This document shows, piece after piece, positions 6,761 to 14,316 of a stretch of 17,640 bases of DNA; positions within the stretch are counted from its first letter, which is position 1; each line of letters opens with the position of its first letter. Source of the stretch: an uncultured Oscillospiraceae bacterium (GTDB taxonomy: Bacteria; Bacillota; Clostridia; Oscillospirales; Oscillospiraceae); assembly GCA_910587645.1 (NCBI GenBank), contig CAJUNA010000026.1, forward strand, positions 1-17,640, in the 5' to 3' direction. A program made the position numbers and the translations under genes. Under the pieces are notes generated by a model. It had not been told where the DNA came from. It made no database searches and worked only from the letters and a program-made list of their open reading frames with translations.

Positions 6761-6961
6761 ATGAAGTTTTGGAAAGAGCACACCGCCCTGCGGCTGGTGT
6801 TGATGCTGATTACCTTTGTGTTGGGCCTGTTCCTGCTGGTCTACGGCTGGAAGCAGACCGGGCAGCTTGGGGGATTAGGCTTAATGCTGGTGGGCGTGGC
6901 GCTGCTGCTGGCGGCGCTGGCGCTGTATAACAAGCCCTTTGAAGACCCGAAAAAGCGTTGA
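6761..6961 (+). CDS. Small two-helix membrane protein in the sugar operon, 66 aa
   Basis: Two hydrophobic segments, residues 10-27 (RLVLMLITFVLGLFLLVYG) and 36-55 (GLGLMLVGVALLLAALALYN), form a membrane hairpin with a charged tail FEDPKKR. The ATG at 6761 has AGGATGG 5-6 bases upstream; an in-frame ATG at 6752 is possible but worse placed. It sits between the second permease and the phosphorylase, 28 bases before the latter. I associate it loosely with small proteins of the DUF6903 kind seen in sugar operons, from memory only. The role is unknown; it may assist the importer. Confidence 0.7.
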   Translation: MKFWKEHTALRLVLMLITFVLGLFLLVYGWKQTGQLGGLGLMLVGVALLLAALALYNKPFEDPKKR

Positions 6962-6989
6962 AGCGGAAAGGGAGAAGAGGAAAGGATTT

Positions 6990-9152
6990 ATGGATAAAAA
7001 AGAATTTGGCCGCGTGACGATTCCCACGGACGTGGACGTGGTGCCGGAGACCCTGGAGCTGGTCAAGCGTTGGGGCGCGGACGCCATCCGCGACTGCGAC
7101 GGCACCGACTACCCCGAAGAATTGAAAAGCGTAGACGCGAAGGTCTACTCCACCTACTACACCACCCGCAAGGACAACGCCTGGGCCAAGGCCAACCCCG
7201 ACGAGGTTCAGCAGTGCTACATCATGACCGGCTTCCACACCGCGTCCGGTGGGCCGCTGTCCATCTCTTTGATGCAGGGCATCAGCACGGAGCTGCTGGA
7301 GGTCAACACCCGGGACGATATCAAACGCTGGTGGGAGGTCATGGACCGCACCGCCGGGATACCTCTGGCTCCCACTGCCTGGCTGTATGAGCCGGAAACC
7401 GGCTGCGTGGTCATTGACGCGCCGGAAGCGTTCCATGACTACACCGTCAGCTTTTTGGCCTACCTCATCTGGGATCCGGTCCACATGTACAACGCGGTTA
7501 CAAACGACTGGAAGGACTTCGAACATCAGATCACCTTCGATGTCCGCCAGCCCAAGACCCGCAAGTTCACCATGGAGCGCCTGCGGAAGTTCATCGCGGA
7601 TCACCCTTACGTGGACGTGATCCGTTACACCACCTTCTTCCACCAGTTCACCCTGGTGTTCGATGAGCTGAAACGGGAGAAGTACGTGGACTGGTACGGC
7701 TACTCCGCCAGCGTTTCCCCCTATATTCTGGAACAGTTTGAGCGGGAAGTGGGCTACAAATTCCGCCCCGAGTTCATCATTGACCAGGGCTATTACAACT
7801 GCCAGTACCGCGTCCCCTCCCGGGAGTTCAAAGACTTTATGGCCTTCCAGCGCCGGGAGGTGGCGAAGCTGGCCAAGGAAATGGTGGATATCACCCACGA
7901 GCTGGGCAAGGAAGCGATGATGTTCCTGGGAGACCACTTCATCGGCACCGAGCCCTATATGCCGGAGTTCGGGACCATTGGCCTGGACGCGGTGGTGGGC
8001 AGCGTGGGCAACGGCTCCACCCTGCGGCTGATTTCCGATATTCCCGGCGTAAAATATACCGAGGGCCGGTTCCTGCCCTATTTCTTCCCCGATACCTTCC
8101 ACGAGGGAGGCGACCCTGTCCGGGAGGCCAAGGAAAACTGGGTGACCGCCCGCCGCGCTATTCTGCGCAAGCCCATCGACCGGATCGGCTACGGCGGCTA
8201 TTTGAAGCTGGCCTGCCAGTTCCCGGCGTTCATCAGCTATGTGGAGAGCGTCTGCAAAGAGTTCCGCGAGCTGTACGCCAACATCGGCGGGGCCAAGCCC
8301 TACTGCGTTAAGACGGTGGCGGTGCTCAACAGCTGGGGCAAGGCCCGCTCCTGGGGCTGCCACATGGTCCACCACGCCCTGTATCAAAAGCAGAACTATT
8401 CCTACGCCGGGATTATCGAGGCCCTCTCCGGCGCGCCCTTCGATGTCAGGTTCCTCAGCTTTGACGATCTCAAGGCGGATGCCCATGCCCTGGACGGGGT
8501 GGATGTGATTGTCAACGTAGGCGATGGAGACACGGCCCACACCGGCGGCGCGGTCTGGGAGGACCCGGCTATTGCGGCAATGGTCAAGGCGTTCGTCTGG
8601 AACGGCGGCGGCTTCATCGGCGTAGGCGAGCCCTCCGGGCACCAGTACCAGGGCCGGTATCTCCAGCTCTCCGGCGTACTGGGGGTGGAGAAGGAGACCG
8701 GGTTTACCCTGGGCTACGACAAATACAACTGGGAGGAGCATCCGGATCACTTCCTGCTGGCGGACTGCACAGGGCCGGTTGACTTTGGCGAGGGGAAAAA
8801 GTCCATTTACGCCCTCCCTGGCACAGAAATCCTGGTTCAGCGGGACAAGGAGGTTCAGCTCGCGGTCAACGCCTTTGGCGAAGGCCGCGCGGTGTACATC
8901 TCCGGCCTGCCCTACAGCTTCGAGAACAGCCGCCTGCTGTACCGTGCCATCCTCTGGAGCGCCCACGGGGAGGACGCGCTGCACAAATGGTTCTCCAGTA
9001 ACTTCAATGTGGAAGTCCACGCATTCCTGCAAAGCGGGAAGTACTGCGTGGTCAACAACACCTACCAGCCCCAGTCCACCACCGTATACACCGGCGGGGA
9101 CAGCTTCCCTTTGGCCCTTGCCGCCAACGAAATCCGCTGGTTTGAGATTTGA
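6990..9152 (+). CDS. gnpA: GH112 1,3-beta-galactosyl-N-acetylhexosamine phosphorylase, 720 aa
   Basis: Members of this family cleave galacto-N-biose or lacto-N-biose with phosphate, giving alpha-galactose-1-phosphate and the N-acetylhexosamine in the cytoplasm. The N-terminal TIM barrel starts GRVTIPTDVDVVPETLELVK and has WGADAIRDCDGTDYPEE. GDHFIGTEPY contains D315, which by position and motif matches the acid Asp313 reported for the Bifidobacterium enzyme. Residues about 436-650 look like the amidotransferase-like middle domain and 670-720 like the small C-terminal beta domain. The length is typical. The ATG at 6990 has AGGAAAGG upstream; a TTG-started extension overlaps the previous gene and is rejected. 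Some GH112 members act on galactosyl-1,4-rhamnose, which I cannot exclude. There is no signal peptide, matching import by the adjacent transporter. Confidence 0.92.
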   Translation: MDKKEFGRVTIPTDVDVVPETLELVKRWGADAIRDCDGTDYPEELKSVDAKVYSTYYTTRKDNAWAKANPDEVQQCYIMTGFHTASGGPLSISLMQGISTELLEVNTRDDIKRWWEVMDRTAGIPLAPTAWLYEPETGCVVIDAPEAFHDYTVSFLAYLIWDPVHMYNAVTNDWKDFEHQITFDVRQPKTRKFTMERLRKFIADHPYVDVIRYTTFFHQFTLVFDELKREKYVDWYGYSASVSPYILEQFEREVGYKFRPEFIIDQGYYNCQYRVPSREFKDFMAFQRREVAKLAKEMVDITHELGKEAMMFLGDHFIGTEPYMPEFGTIGLDAVVGSVGNGSTLRLISDIPGVKYTEGRFLPYFFPDTFHEGGDPVREAKENWVTARRAILRKPIDRIGYGGYLKLACQFPAFISYVESVCKEFRELYANIGGAKPYCVKTVAVLNSWGKARSWGCHMVHHALYQKQNYSYAGIIEALSGAPFDVRFLSFDDLKADAHALDGVDVIVNVGDGDTAHTGGAVWEDPAIAAMVKAFVWNGGGFIGVGEPSGHQYQGRYLQLSGVLGVEKETGFTLGYDKYNWEEHPDHFLLADCTGPVDFGEGKKSIYALPGTEILVQRDKEVQLAVNAFGEGRAVYISGLPYSFENSRLLYRAILWSAHGEDALHKWFSSNFNVEVHAFLQSGKYCVVNNTYQPQSTTVYTGGDSFPLALAANEIRWFEI

Positions 9153-9183
9153 GACAGGGCATAGGCGGGTAAACGCTCCCTGC

Positions 9184-9229
9184 AACGCCGTCTTTCCCCT
9201 ACAGAGGAAAGACGGCGTTTCCCTTTTTT
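9184..9229 (+). terminator. Rho-independent terminator of the sugar-uptake/phosphorylase operon
   Basis: The 14-bp arms AACGCCGTCTTTCC (9184-9197) and GGAAAGACGGCGTT (9206-9219) pair perfectly. They are followed by TCCC and a six-T run, 31 bases after the phosphorylase stop. Confidence 0.92.
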
Positions 9230-9236
9230 CCGCCCC

Positions 9237-9265
9237 TTGCCAAGGGGAGGAAGTTGTGATAAAAT
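9237..9265 (+). promoter_or_regulatory. Promoter of the bactofilin gene
   Basis: TTGCCA (9237-9242), a 17-base spacer and TAAAAT (9260-9265) follow directly after the preceding terminator. This makes the bactofilin gene a separate transcription unit. Confidence 0.65.
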
Positions 9266-9325
9266 AAGCCCAGCTTCCGGTTTGGGGCCGGATCATGAAT
9301 CTTTTACATAAAGGAGAGGATCACA

Positions 9326-9748
9326 ATGGGGTTCTTTGGGAAACCGGCAAGAATTGCTGAGGAGGAAGAGGAAGCTCTTGTCCAGGAGCAGTATGAGGAC
9401 CTCCCCACCTTGCCCGAGCCGCCCAGCAGCACCGTGATTGCCGCCGGCGCCACGGTGACCGGAAATTTGCAGGGCGAGGGCGTCATCCAGGTGGAGGGCA
9501 CCGTGGAAGGTGAGCTGAACCTGAAAGGCGCGGTAATCGTAGCCCCTACGGGGCTTGTCAAAGGCCCGGTCACGGCGGATGTGATCCGTGTTGCGGGCCG
9601 GGTGGAAGGGACGGTTTCCGCCCGGGAGCGCCTGCTTCTGGAGAAGACCGGCAGCCTGGAGGGCGATGTATCCACGCCGTCCCTGGAGGTGTCGGAGGGA
9701 GGGCGTCTCAACGGCCGCTGCACGATGCCGAAACAGAAGGGAAATTAA
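9326..9748 (+). CDS. Bactofilin (polymer-forming cytoskeletal protein), 140 aa
   Basis: An acidic, proline-containing N-terminal tail (residues 1-35, with EEEEEALVQEQYEDLPTLPE) precedes the DUF583 beta-helix at residues 36-130. The repeats there carry the family's GATVTGNLQGEGVIQVEGTV signature and glycine-spaced valine strands (KGPVTADVIRVAGRVEGTVS). Bactofilins self-assemble into non-nucleotide-dependent filaments that scaffold envelope enzymes. The ATG has AAAGGAGAGG 6-7 bases upstream. It is monocistronic, between two hairpins. No peptidoglycan hydrolase is directly adjacent; the polysaccharide deacetylase 6 kb away is not evidently linked. Confidence 0.92.
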   Translation: MGFFGKPARIAEEEEEALVQEQYEDLPTLPEPPSSTVIAAGATVTGNLQGEGVIQVEGTVEGELNLKGAVIVAPTGLVKGPVTADVIRVAGRVEGTVSARERLLLEKTGSLEGDVSTPSLEVSEGGRLNGRCTMPKQKGN

Positions 9749-9766
9749 GCGGTACCAGTACAGGCG

Positions 9767-9805
9767 GCGGCAGGCCCGGTTTTGGTGAAAAACCGGGCCT
9801 GCCGC
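9767..9805 (+). terminator. Terminator-like hairpin after the bactofilin gene
   Basis: Arms of 16-17 bp pair, CGGCAGGCCCGGTTTT (9768-9783) with AAAACCGGGCCTGCCG (9789-9804), around a five-base loop. No T-run follows directly, though a seven-T stretch lies about 15 bases downstream. Confidence 0.7.
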
Positions 9806-9846
9806 TATCCATGCTAAAATTTTTTTGCATGCTGCCCGAAAACCTC

Positions 9847-9875
9847 TATACAAAAACCAGAAATGTTGGTATATT
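9847..9875 (+). promoter_or_regulatory. Probable promoter of acsB
   Basis: TATACA (9847-9852, 4 of 6 -35 matches), a 17-base spacer and TATATT (9870-9875, 5 of 6 -10 matches) lie 40 bases before the start codon. An overlapping TTGCAT-16-TATACA alternative exists. Confidence 0.45.
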
Positions 9876-9914
9876 AAAGATAGTGAATCTACAAAAACAG
9901 GAGGTTGCTTTCCC

Positions 9915-12044
9915 ATGAGCGCATTAACTGATCTGATTTATTCCGGCTCCAATGCTGTGGCGGACCTGACCGAGGGCGCCGTCAACGATGCCATCGCCAA
10001 GCATGGCGCGGACACCCCTGTGTCCTTCCCCGATACCGCTTATTTCTTCCCCACCATCTATGCCGCCACCGGCGTGAAGGTCAAGACATTAGGTGACCTG
10101 CCCGCCTGCGTAGGCGTACTCAAAAGCCTGATTACCAATCAGGACGACATCGGCGCGGCGCTGAACGCCGGCCTCGCTACCGCCGTGGGCGCGGAGATCC
10201 TTGAGGGCCTGAAGTACGTGGGCGGCGGCGACCCCTACGGGGAGGATTCCGGCATCGGTTTCGTGCCCGACCCCATTATCCGTTCCTTGGGCGTGCCCCT
10301 GGTCACCGGAGATATCCCCGGCGTAGCCGTGGTGCTGGGCAAGGCGGCGGATGCCGCCGGTGTGGCCAAGGTGGTCAAGGACTACCAGTCCAAGGGCATC
10401 CTCACCTTCCTGATTGGCGAGTGCATTGAGCAGGCCTTGGAGGCCGGCGTGAAGATGGGCCTGGAGCTGCGTGTGGTGCCCCTGGGCCATGACGTCACCA
10501 GCGTCATCCATGTAGTCACCGTTGCCATCCGCGCCGCCCTGATTTTCGGCAACGTGAAGCCTGGCGACCTGGCCGGGCTGCTGGCCTATACCAAAGAGCG
10601 TGTTCCCGCCTTTGTCAACACCTTCGGCGCCCTGGATCCGGTGGTAGTGTCCGCTGGCGCTGGCGCCATCGCCCTGGGCTTCCCGGTGATTGTGGATCAG
10701 GATATCGGTGATTTGCAGGTTCCCGGCGCCCTGGAAGCTGAGCTGGATCACAACGGGACCGCCAAACGCTCCCTGTCCCTGCGGGGCATCCACATCAAGG
10801 TGAAGGAGCTGCCTATCCCTGTGGCCTTTGCCGCCGCTTTTGAGGGCGAAATCATCCGTAAGGCGGATATGAAGATAGAATTCTGGTCCAGCAAAAATAC
10901 CACCTGCGAGCTGGTCACCATGCGGGACGCTGGGGCGGTGGAAGATCATAAGATCGTTGTTGACGGCCCCGACATCGACAGCGGGGAGACGGAATATGCC
11001 CTGGCTACCTATATCGAGGTTTACGGCGCGAAGATGCAGAAGGATTTCGAGTCCGTCATCGAGCGCAAGATCCACGCCTGGTTCAACTACATGGAGGGCG
11101 TGATGCACACCGGCCAGCGCAACCAGTTCCGCATCCGCGTCTCCAATGATGCTTTTGACAAGGGCCTGCGCATGAAGCACTTCGGCGAAGTCCTGTATTA
11201 CATGATCATGGACGAGTTTGCCGCTGTGGTGGACAAGTGCCAGGTTACCCTGGTCACCGACCCGGTGAAGGCCAAAAAGGTTTTGGACGGGGAGGCCATG
11301 CCCGCCTACAATGCCCGTGATGACCGCCTCAGCTCCATGACCGATGAGAGCGTAGACAAGTTCTACACCTGCATCCTCTGCCAGTCCTTTGCCCCCAGCC
11401 ATTGCTGTGTGGTGACGCCGGAGCGCCTGGGCCTTTGCGGCGCGGTGAGCTGGCTGGATGCCAAGGCCACCAAGGAGCTCAATGATGCCGGCCCCTGCCA
11501 GCCCATCAGCAAGGAGGGCTGCACCGATGAGCTGAAGGGCTACTACCCCGATGTAGACCGCATGGTTCACGCCGCTACCCAGGGCGCGGTGGAGCATGTA
11601 AGCCTGTACTCCATCATGGACGATCCCATGACCTCCTGCGGCTGTTTCGAGTGCATCTGCGGCATCGAGCCCATTTCCAACGGCCTTGTGATCTGCAACC
11701 GGGAGTTCAAGGGCATGACCCCCACCGGCATGACCTTCGGCGAGCTGGCCTCCATGACTGGCGGCGGCGTACAGACCCCGGGCTTCATGGGCCACGGACG
11801 CCATTTTATCGCTTCCAAGAAGTTCGCCGCTGCCGAGGGCGGCATCGCCCGCATTGTCTGGATGCCCAAGGAGCTGAAGGACGATGTAGCCTCCCGGCTC
11901 AACGCCACTGCCAAGGAGCTGCTGGGCATCGACAACTTCTGCGATATGATCGGGGACGAGACCATCACCTCCGACCCGGAGGAGCTGCTCAACTTCCTGA
12001 CCGAGAAGGGCCACCCCGTCATGAACCTGGCGCCGCTGATGTAA
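9915..12044 (+). CDS. acsB: Acetyl-CoA synthase (CO dehydrogenase/ACS beta subunit), 709 aa
   Basis: The enzyme joins CO, a methyl group from the corrinoid protein and CoA into acetyl-CoA, the last step of the Wood-Ljungdahl pathway. All A-cluster ligands are visible: C486 and C489 (FYTCILCQSFAP), C498, C508 (ERLGLCGAVSWLDAK), and the C575-G-C577 motif in MTSCGCFEC. Each sits 20 positions before its Moorella counterpart (506, 509, 518, 528, 595, 597). The N-terminal CODH-contacting domain is present (PDPIIRSLGVPLVTGDIPGV), so this is a full bacterial form, slightly shorter than Moorella's 729 residues. AGGAGG lies 10 bases before ATG 9915; a longer in-frame start is rejected. Unusually, no CODH, acsC/D/E or nickel-insertion gene is beside it. 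Confidence 0.96.
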   Translation: MSALTDLIYSGSNAVADLTEGAVNDAIAKHGADTPVSFPDTAYFFPTIYAATGVKVKTLGDLPACVGVLKSLITNQDDIGAALNAGLATAVGAEILEGLKYVGGGDPYGEDSGIGFVPDPIIRSLGVPLVTGDIPGVAVVLGKAADAAGVAKVVKDYQSKGILTFLIGECIEQALEAGVKMGLELRVVPLGHDVTSVIHVVTVAIRAALIFGNVKPGDLAGLLAYTKERVPAFVNTFGALDPVVVSAGAGAIALGFPVIVDQDIGDLQVPGALEAELDHNGTAKRSLSLRGIHIKVKELPIPVAFAAAFEGEIIRKADMKIEFWSSKNTTCELVTMRDAGAVEDHKIVVDGPDIDSGETEYALATYIEVYGAKMQKDFESVIERKIHAWFNYMEGVMHTGQRNQFRIRVSNDAFDKGLRMKHFGEVLYYMIMDEFAAVVDKCQVTLVTDPVKAKKVLDGEAMPAYNARDDRLSSMTDESVDKFYTCILCQSFAPSHCCVVTPERLGLCGAVSWLDAKATKELNDAGPCQPISKEGCTDELKGYYPDVDRMVHAATQGAVEHVSLYSIMDDPMTSCGCFECICGIEPISNGLVICNREFKGMTPTGMTFGELASMTGGGVQTPGFMGHGRHFIASKKFAAAEGGIARIVWMPKELKDDVASRLNATAKELLGIDNFCDMIGDETITSDPEELLNFLTEKGHPVMNLAPLM

Positions 12045-12092
12045 AAACGGCGCTGCGCCCAAGGCGGTTTCCTCGCGCCAGAACCATATGAA

Positions 12093-12133
12093 AAGCGTCC
12101 GGAGCGGTTCGAGTAGAACCGCTCCGGACGCTT
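12093..12133. terminator. Bidirectional hairpin between acsB and the convergent lipoyl operon
   Basis: An 18-bp perfect stem, AAGCGTCCGGAGCGGTTC (12093-12110) with GAACCGCTCCGGACGCTT (12116-12133), closes a five-base loop. It lies between the two converging stop codons. T-runs are short on both sides. A small GTTTCCCC/GGGGAAAC hairpin follows at about 12137-12155. Confidence 0.8.
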
Positions 12134-12160
12134 CCAGTTTCCCCCTGGGGAAACCACCCT

Positions 12161-13141
12161 TTAATCCACAATTGCTTCCGCCATCTCCCCGGCGGAAACC
12201 CGGTATACCGCGCCGTCCACGCCCAGCCGCTCCAGCGCGTCCCGCACGGCCGCCCGGTCATAGCGGCAGCCAGCCAGTGCATTCCCGATGGCTTCCCCGT
12301 CCAAGGTGGAGAAAAAGTCTCCCGACACGGCGGCCTGCTGGATGACGCCTTTTTTCACGTCCAGATGAAAGCGCATTGCGCCGCCGGGGAACCGCCCCAT
12401 GCGCTGGATGTTGAACCCCGGCCCCTGGCCATAGGTGCTCTCCCAGGAGCCGAACCGTTCCCGCCCGATCTCCCGGATCCTGGCGCTGTCCTCCGGCGTG
12501 ACCTGATAGGCGGTTCCCTCCGGCCCCAGGATGTGCCGCACCACCCGTTCCTTGAAAGCTTCCGCGTCCATTGGCGCGGCTAGGTGCTCAGAGATATTGG
12601 TCACACGCTCCCGGACGGATTTGATGCTTTTTGAGGTAATCTTATAGCTGTCCACCGTTGTCGCCGCCGCCATCCGCTCCAAGTCGGTGTCAAACAGTAG
12701 CGACCCGTGGTGAACCACCCGGCCCCCCAGCCGGTACTGGGCGTTGCCGGAGATCTTCCGTCCGCCGATGGTCAGGTCGTTGCGCCCGTTGAACGAGGCC
12801 TGTACACCCAGCTCCGCCAGCGCGTCAATGACCGGTGCGATGTACCGCTGGAATTGGATTTCCCCGTCCGTGGCTTTTTCGATGAAGGTAAACTGCCACC
12901 CGCCCATATCGGTGTAAATGGTGCCGCCGCCGCTCATCCGGCGTACGATCTGGATATTGTGGGCATCGGCGTAAGCCTTGTCCACCTCCTCCAGCACGTT
13001 CTGATACCGCCCCACCATCAGTGTGGGCGTTGTCCGCCAAAAGAGGAACACGGTGTCCTCTAATGGCTTTTCCATAGAAAAATAGTATTCCAGCCCAAAA
13101 TTATAGCATACATCAGCGGATCCGGTCTCAATGTAAATCAT
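12161..13141 (-). CDS. lplA: Lipoate-protein ligase family protein, divergent copy, 326 aa
   Basis: The family activates lipoate with ATP and transfers it to a carrier lysine. Seen here are RRMSGGG (67-73), the lysine motif GGRKISGNAQ (K129) and HHGSLLFDTDL (144-154), then a C-terminal accessory domain with a WESTYG core (about 250-326). Where the upstream paralogue has the usual VYHDLGNVNYS, this protein has IYTDMGGWQFT, so the active-site rim differs. The ATG at 13139-13141 has GGAGG 7 bases upstream and overlaps the end of lipA by 14 bases, so it is co-translated. It is the last gene of the operon. It could be a ligase with a different donor or carrier preference, or a transferase; the sequence does not decide. 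Confidence 0.9.
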   Translation of the reverse strand: MIYIETGSADVCYNFGLEYYFSMEKPLEDTVFLFWRTTPTLMVGRYQNVLEEVDKAYADAHNIQIVRRMSGGGTIYTDMGGWQFTFIEKATDGEIQFQRYIAPVIDALAELGVQASFNGRNDLTIGGRKISGNAQYRLGGRVVHHGSLLFDTDLERMAAATTVDSYKITSKSIKSVRERVTNISEHLAAPMDAEAFKERVVRHILGPEGTAYQVTPEDSARIREIGRERFGSWESTYGQGPGFNIQRMGRFPGGAMRFHLDVKKGVIQQAAVSGDFFSTLDGEAIGNALAGCRYDRAAVRDALERLGVDGAVYRVSAGEMAEAIVD

Positions 13142-13988
13142 GGACACCCTCCAGGGCTTCCCAGGCCTTGTAGGAGCTTCTGGCCAGCGGCGCGGAGGCC
13201 ACATGCCGGAATCCTTTGGCCAGCGCCATTTCCTTATATCGCGCGAAATCCTCCGGCGTGGCGTACCGCGCCAGGGGATAGTGCTCCGGCGAGGGCTGTA
13301 AGTACTGCCCGATGGTCAGGATGTCGCACCCCACTGCCAGCACGTCGTCCAGCAGGCGGCCAATCTGCTCCTCCGTCTCGCCCAGCCCCACCATGAACCC
13401 GGTCTTGGTCAGGAGGGTGGGGTCTTTCCCCTTGCAGTACCGCAGCACGTCCAGGCTGCGCTGGTAGTCCGCCTGGGGCCGCACGGCCTTTTGCAGCTCC
13501 CGCACAGTTTCTACGTTGTGGTTGAGCACCTCCGGATGGGCCGCGATCACTACATCCAGCGCGCTGGTGTTCATTTTCATATCGGAGATCAAGGTCTCTA
13601 CCGTCACCCCTGGGCAGGAGGCCCGGATCGCTCCCACGGTTTTGGCAAAATGTGCCGCGCCTCCATCGGGCAGGTCGTCCCTGGTCGGGCAGGTAAGCAC
13701 CACATGCCGCAGCCCCAGCTTTTTAGCGGCGAGGGCCACATTTTCCGGCTCCTCCGGATCCGGGGGCAGGGGTTTCCCCGGGGTCACGTTGCAAAAGCGG
13801 CAATTCCTGGTGCATTCGCTCCCCAGGATCATGAAGGTGGCGGTATGCTTCCGGTAGCACTCCCCCAGGTTCGGGCAGTTGGCTTCCTTGCACACGGTGT
13901 TCAGCTTCAGCTCACCCAGCAGCTTCGCCACCTCGTCCACGGCTTCCTGATTATACCGCACCTTCAGCCATTCCGGTTTCCTCTCCAT
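13128..13988 (-). CDS. lipA: Lipoyl synthase (radical SAM), 286 aa
   Basis: LipA inserts two sulfurs into an octanoyl chain bound to a carrier lysine. The auxiliary cluster motif CX4CX5C is C33, C38, C44 (CKEANCPNLGEC), the radical-SAM motif CX3CX2C is C59, C63, C66 (CTRNCRFC), and the C-terminal ARSSYKA gives the serine ligand of the auxiliary cluster. RDDLPDGG and VLNHNVETV are family signatures, though VLTCPTRDD replaces the usual VTSVDRDD. The ATG is 4 bases after the lipoyl-domain stop, with GGAG overlapping that stop region, so coupling is likely. A longer start within the previous gene is rejected. Octanoylated substrate must come from an octanoyltransferase or from a ligase of this operon acting on octanoate; no lipB or lipM is in the window. 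Confidence 0.95.
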   Translation of the reverse strand: MERKPEWLKVRYNQEAVDEVAKLLGELKLNTVCKEANCPNLGECYRKHTATFMILGSECTRNCRFCNVTPGKPLPPDPEEPENVALAAKKLGLRHVVLTCPTRDDLPDGGAAHFAKTVGAIRASCPGVTVETLISDMKMNTSALDVVIAAHPEVLNHNVETVRELQKAVRPQADYQRSLDVLRYCKGKDPTLLTKTGFMVGLGETEEQIGRLLDDVLAVGCDILTIGQYLQPSPEHYPLARYATPEDFARYKEMALAKGFRHVASAPLARSSYKAWEALEGVHDLH

Positions 13989-13992
13989 GCCC

Positions 13993-14232
13993 TTACTCCG
14001 TTTCCAGGATCGCCACCGCCTCGCCGGCGGCCACCTCATCGCCTTCTTCCCGCAGCAGCTTTTTCAGTACGCCGCCCTCGGTGGCTTCGATCTGGTTGAC
14101 CACCTTGTCGGTTTCGATCTCGTATACCGGCTCCCCGGCCCGGACTGTCTCGCCCTCCGCCTTCAGCCAGGCGCACAGCACCCCGCTGGTCATCTCCGGC
14201 CGCAGGCGCGGCAGCGACAATTGTTTTTCCAT
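13993..14232 (-). CDS. Free-standing lipoyl-domain carrier protein, 79 aa
   Basis: The whole protein is one biotinyl/lipoyl beta-barrel. It begins LSLPRLRPEMTSGVLCAWLK, has the modification turn EIETDKV (K43 should carry lipoate) and ends in GDEVAAGEAVAILETE. The turn sequence is that of 2-oxoacid dehydrogenase E2 lipoyl domains, not GcvH (about 125 aa). Nothing of the E2 linker, E3-binding or acyltransferase domains follows: the stop is 4 bases before lipA. GAGGAG lies 9 bases before the ATG. Position between the ligase, lipA and second ligase genes indicates it is the substrate lipoylated by this set. Whether it shuttles acyl groups, electrons or intermediates is unknown; no E1 or E3 gene is nearby. 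Confidence 0.9.
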   Translation of the reverse strand: MEKQLSLPRLRPEMTSGVLCAWLKAEGETVRAGEPVYEIETDKVVNQIEATEGGVLKKLLREEGDEVAAGEAVAILETE

Positions 14233-14316
14233 GGCACATTTCTCCTCAAAGCAGATTTTTAAGATACTATTGGTTGCAGGCGGGCCGCCAATCCCTAAGG
14301 AGGCCTTCCCGCCCGG

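Noticed and set aside
6810..9296. 828-codon open frame antisense to the GH112 gene
   Set aside because: Its composition is typical of an antisense shadow, and it would run through the operon terminator. The sense strand has GH112 motifs throughout.
10089..12062. 657-codon open frame antisense to acsB
   Set aside because: It is a shadow of the strongly conserved acsB coding sequence, with no independent signals.
12019..12345. Short frames around the hairpin between acsB and the ligase gene
   Set aside because: They are created by the perfect 18-bp stem and GC-rich context and overlap better-supported genes.
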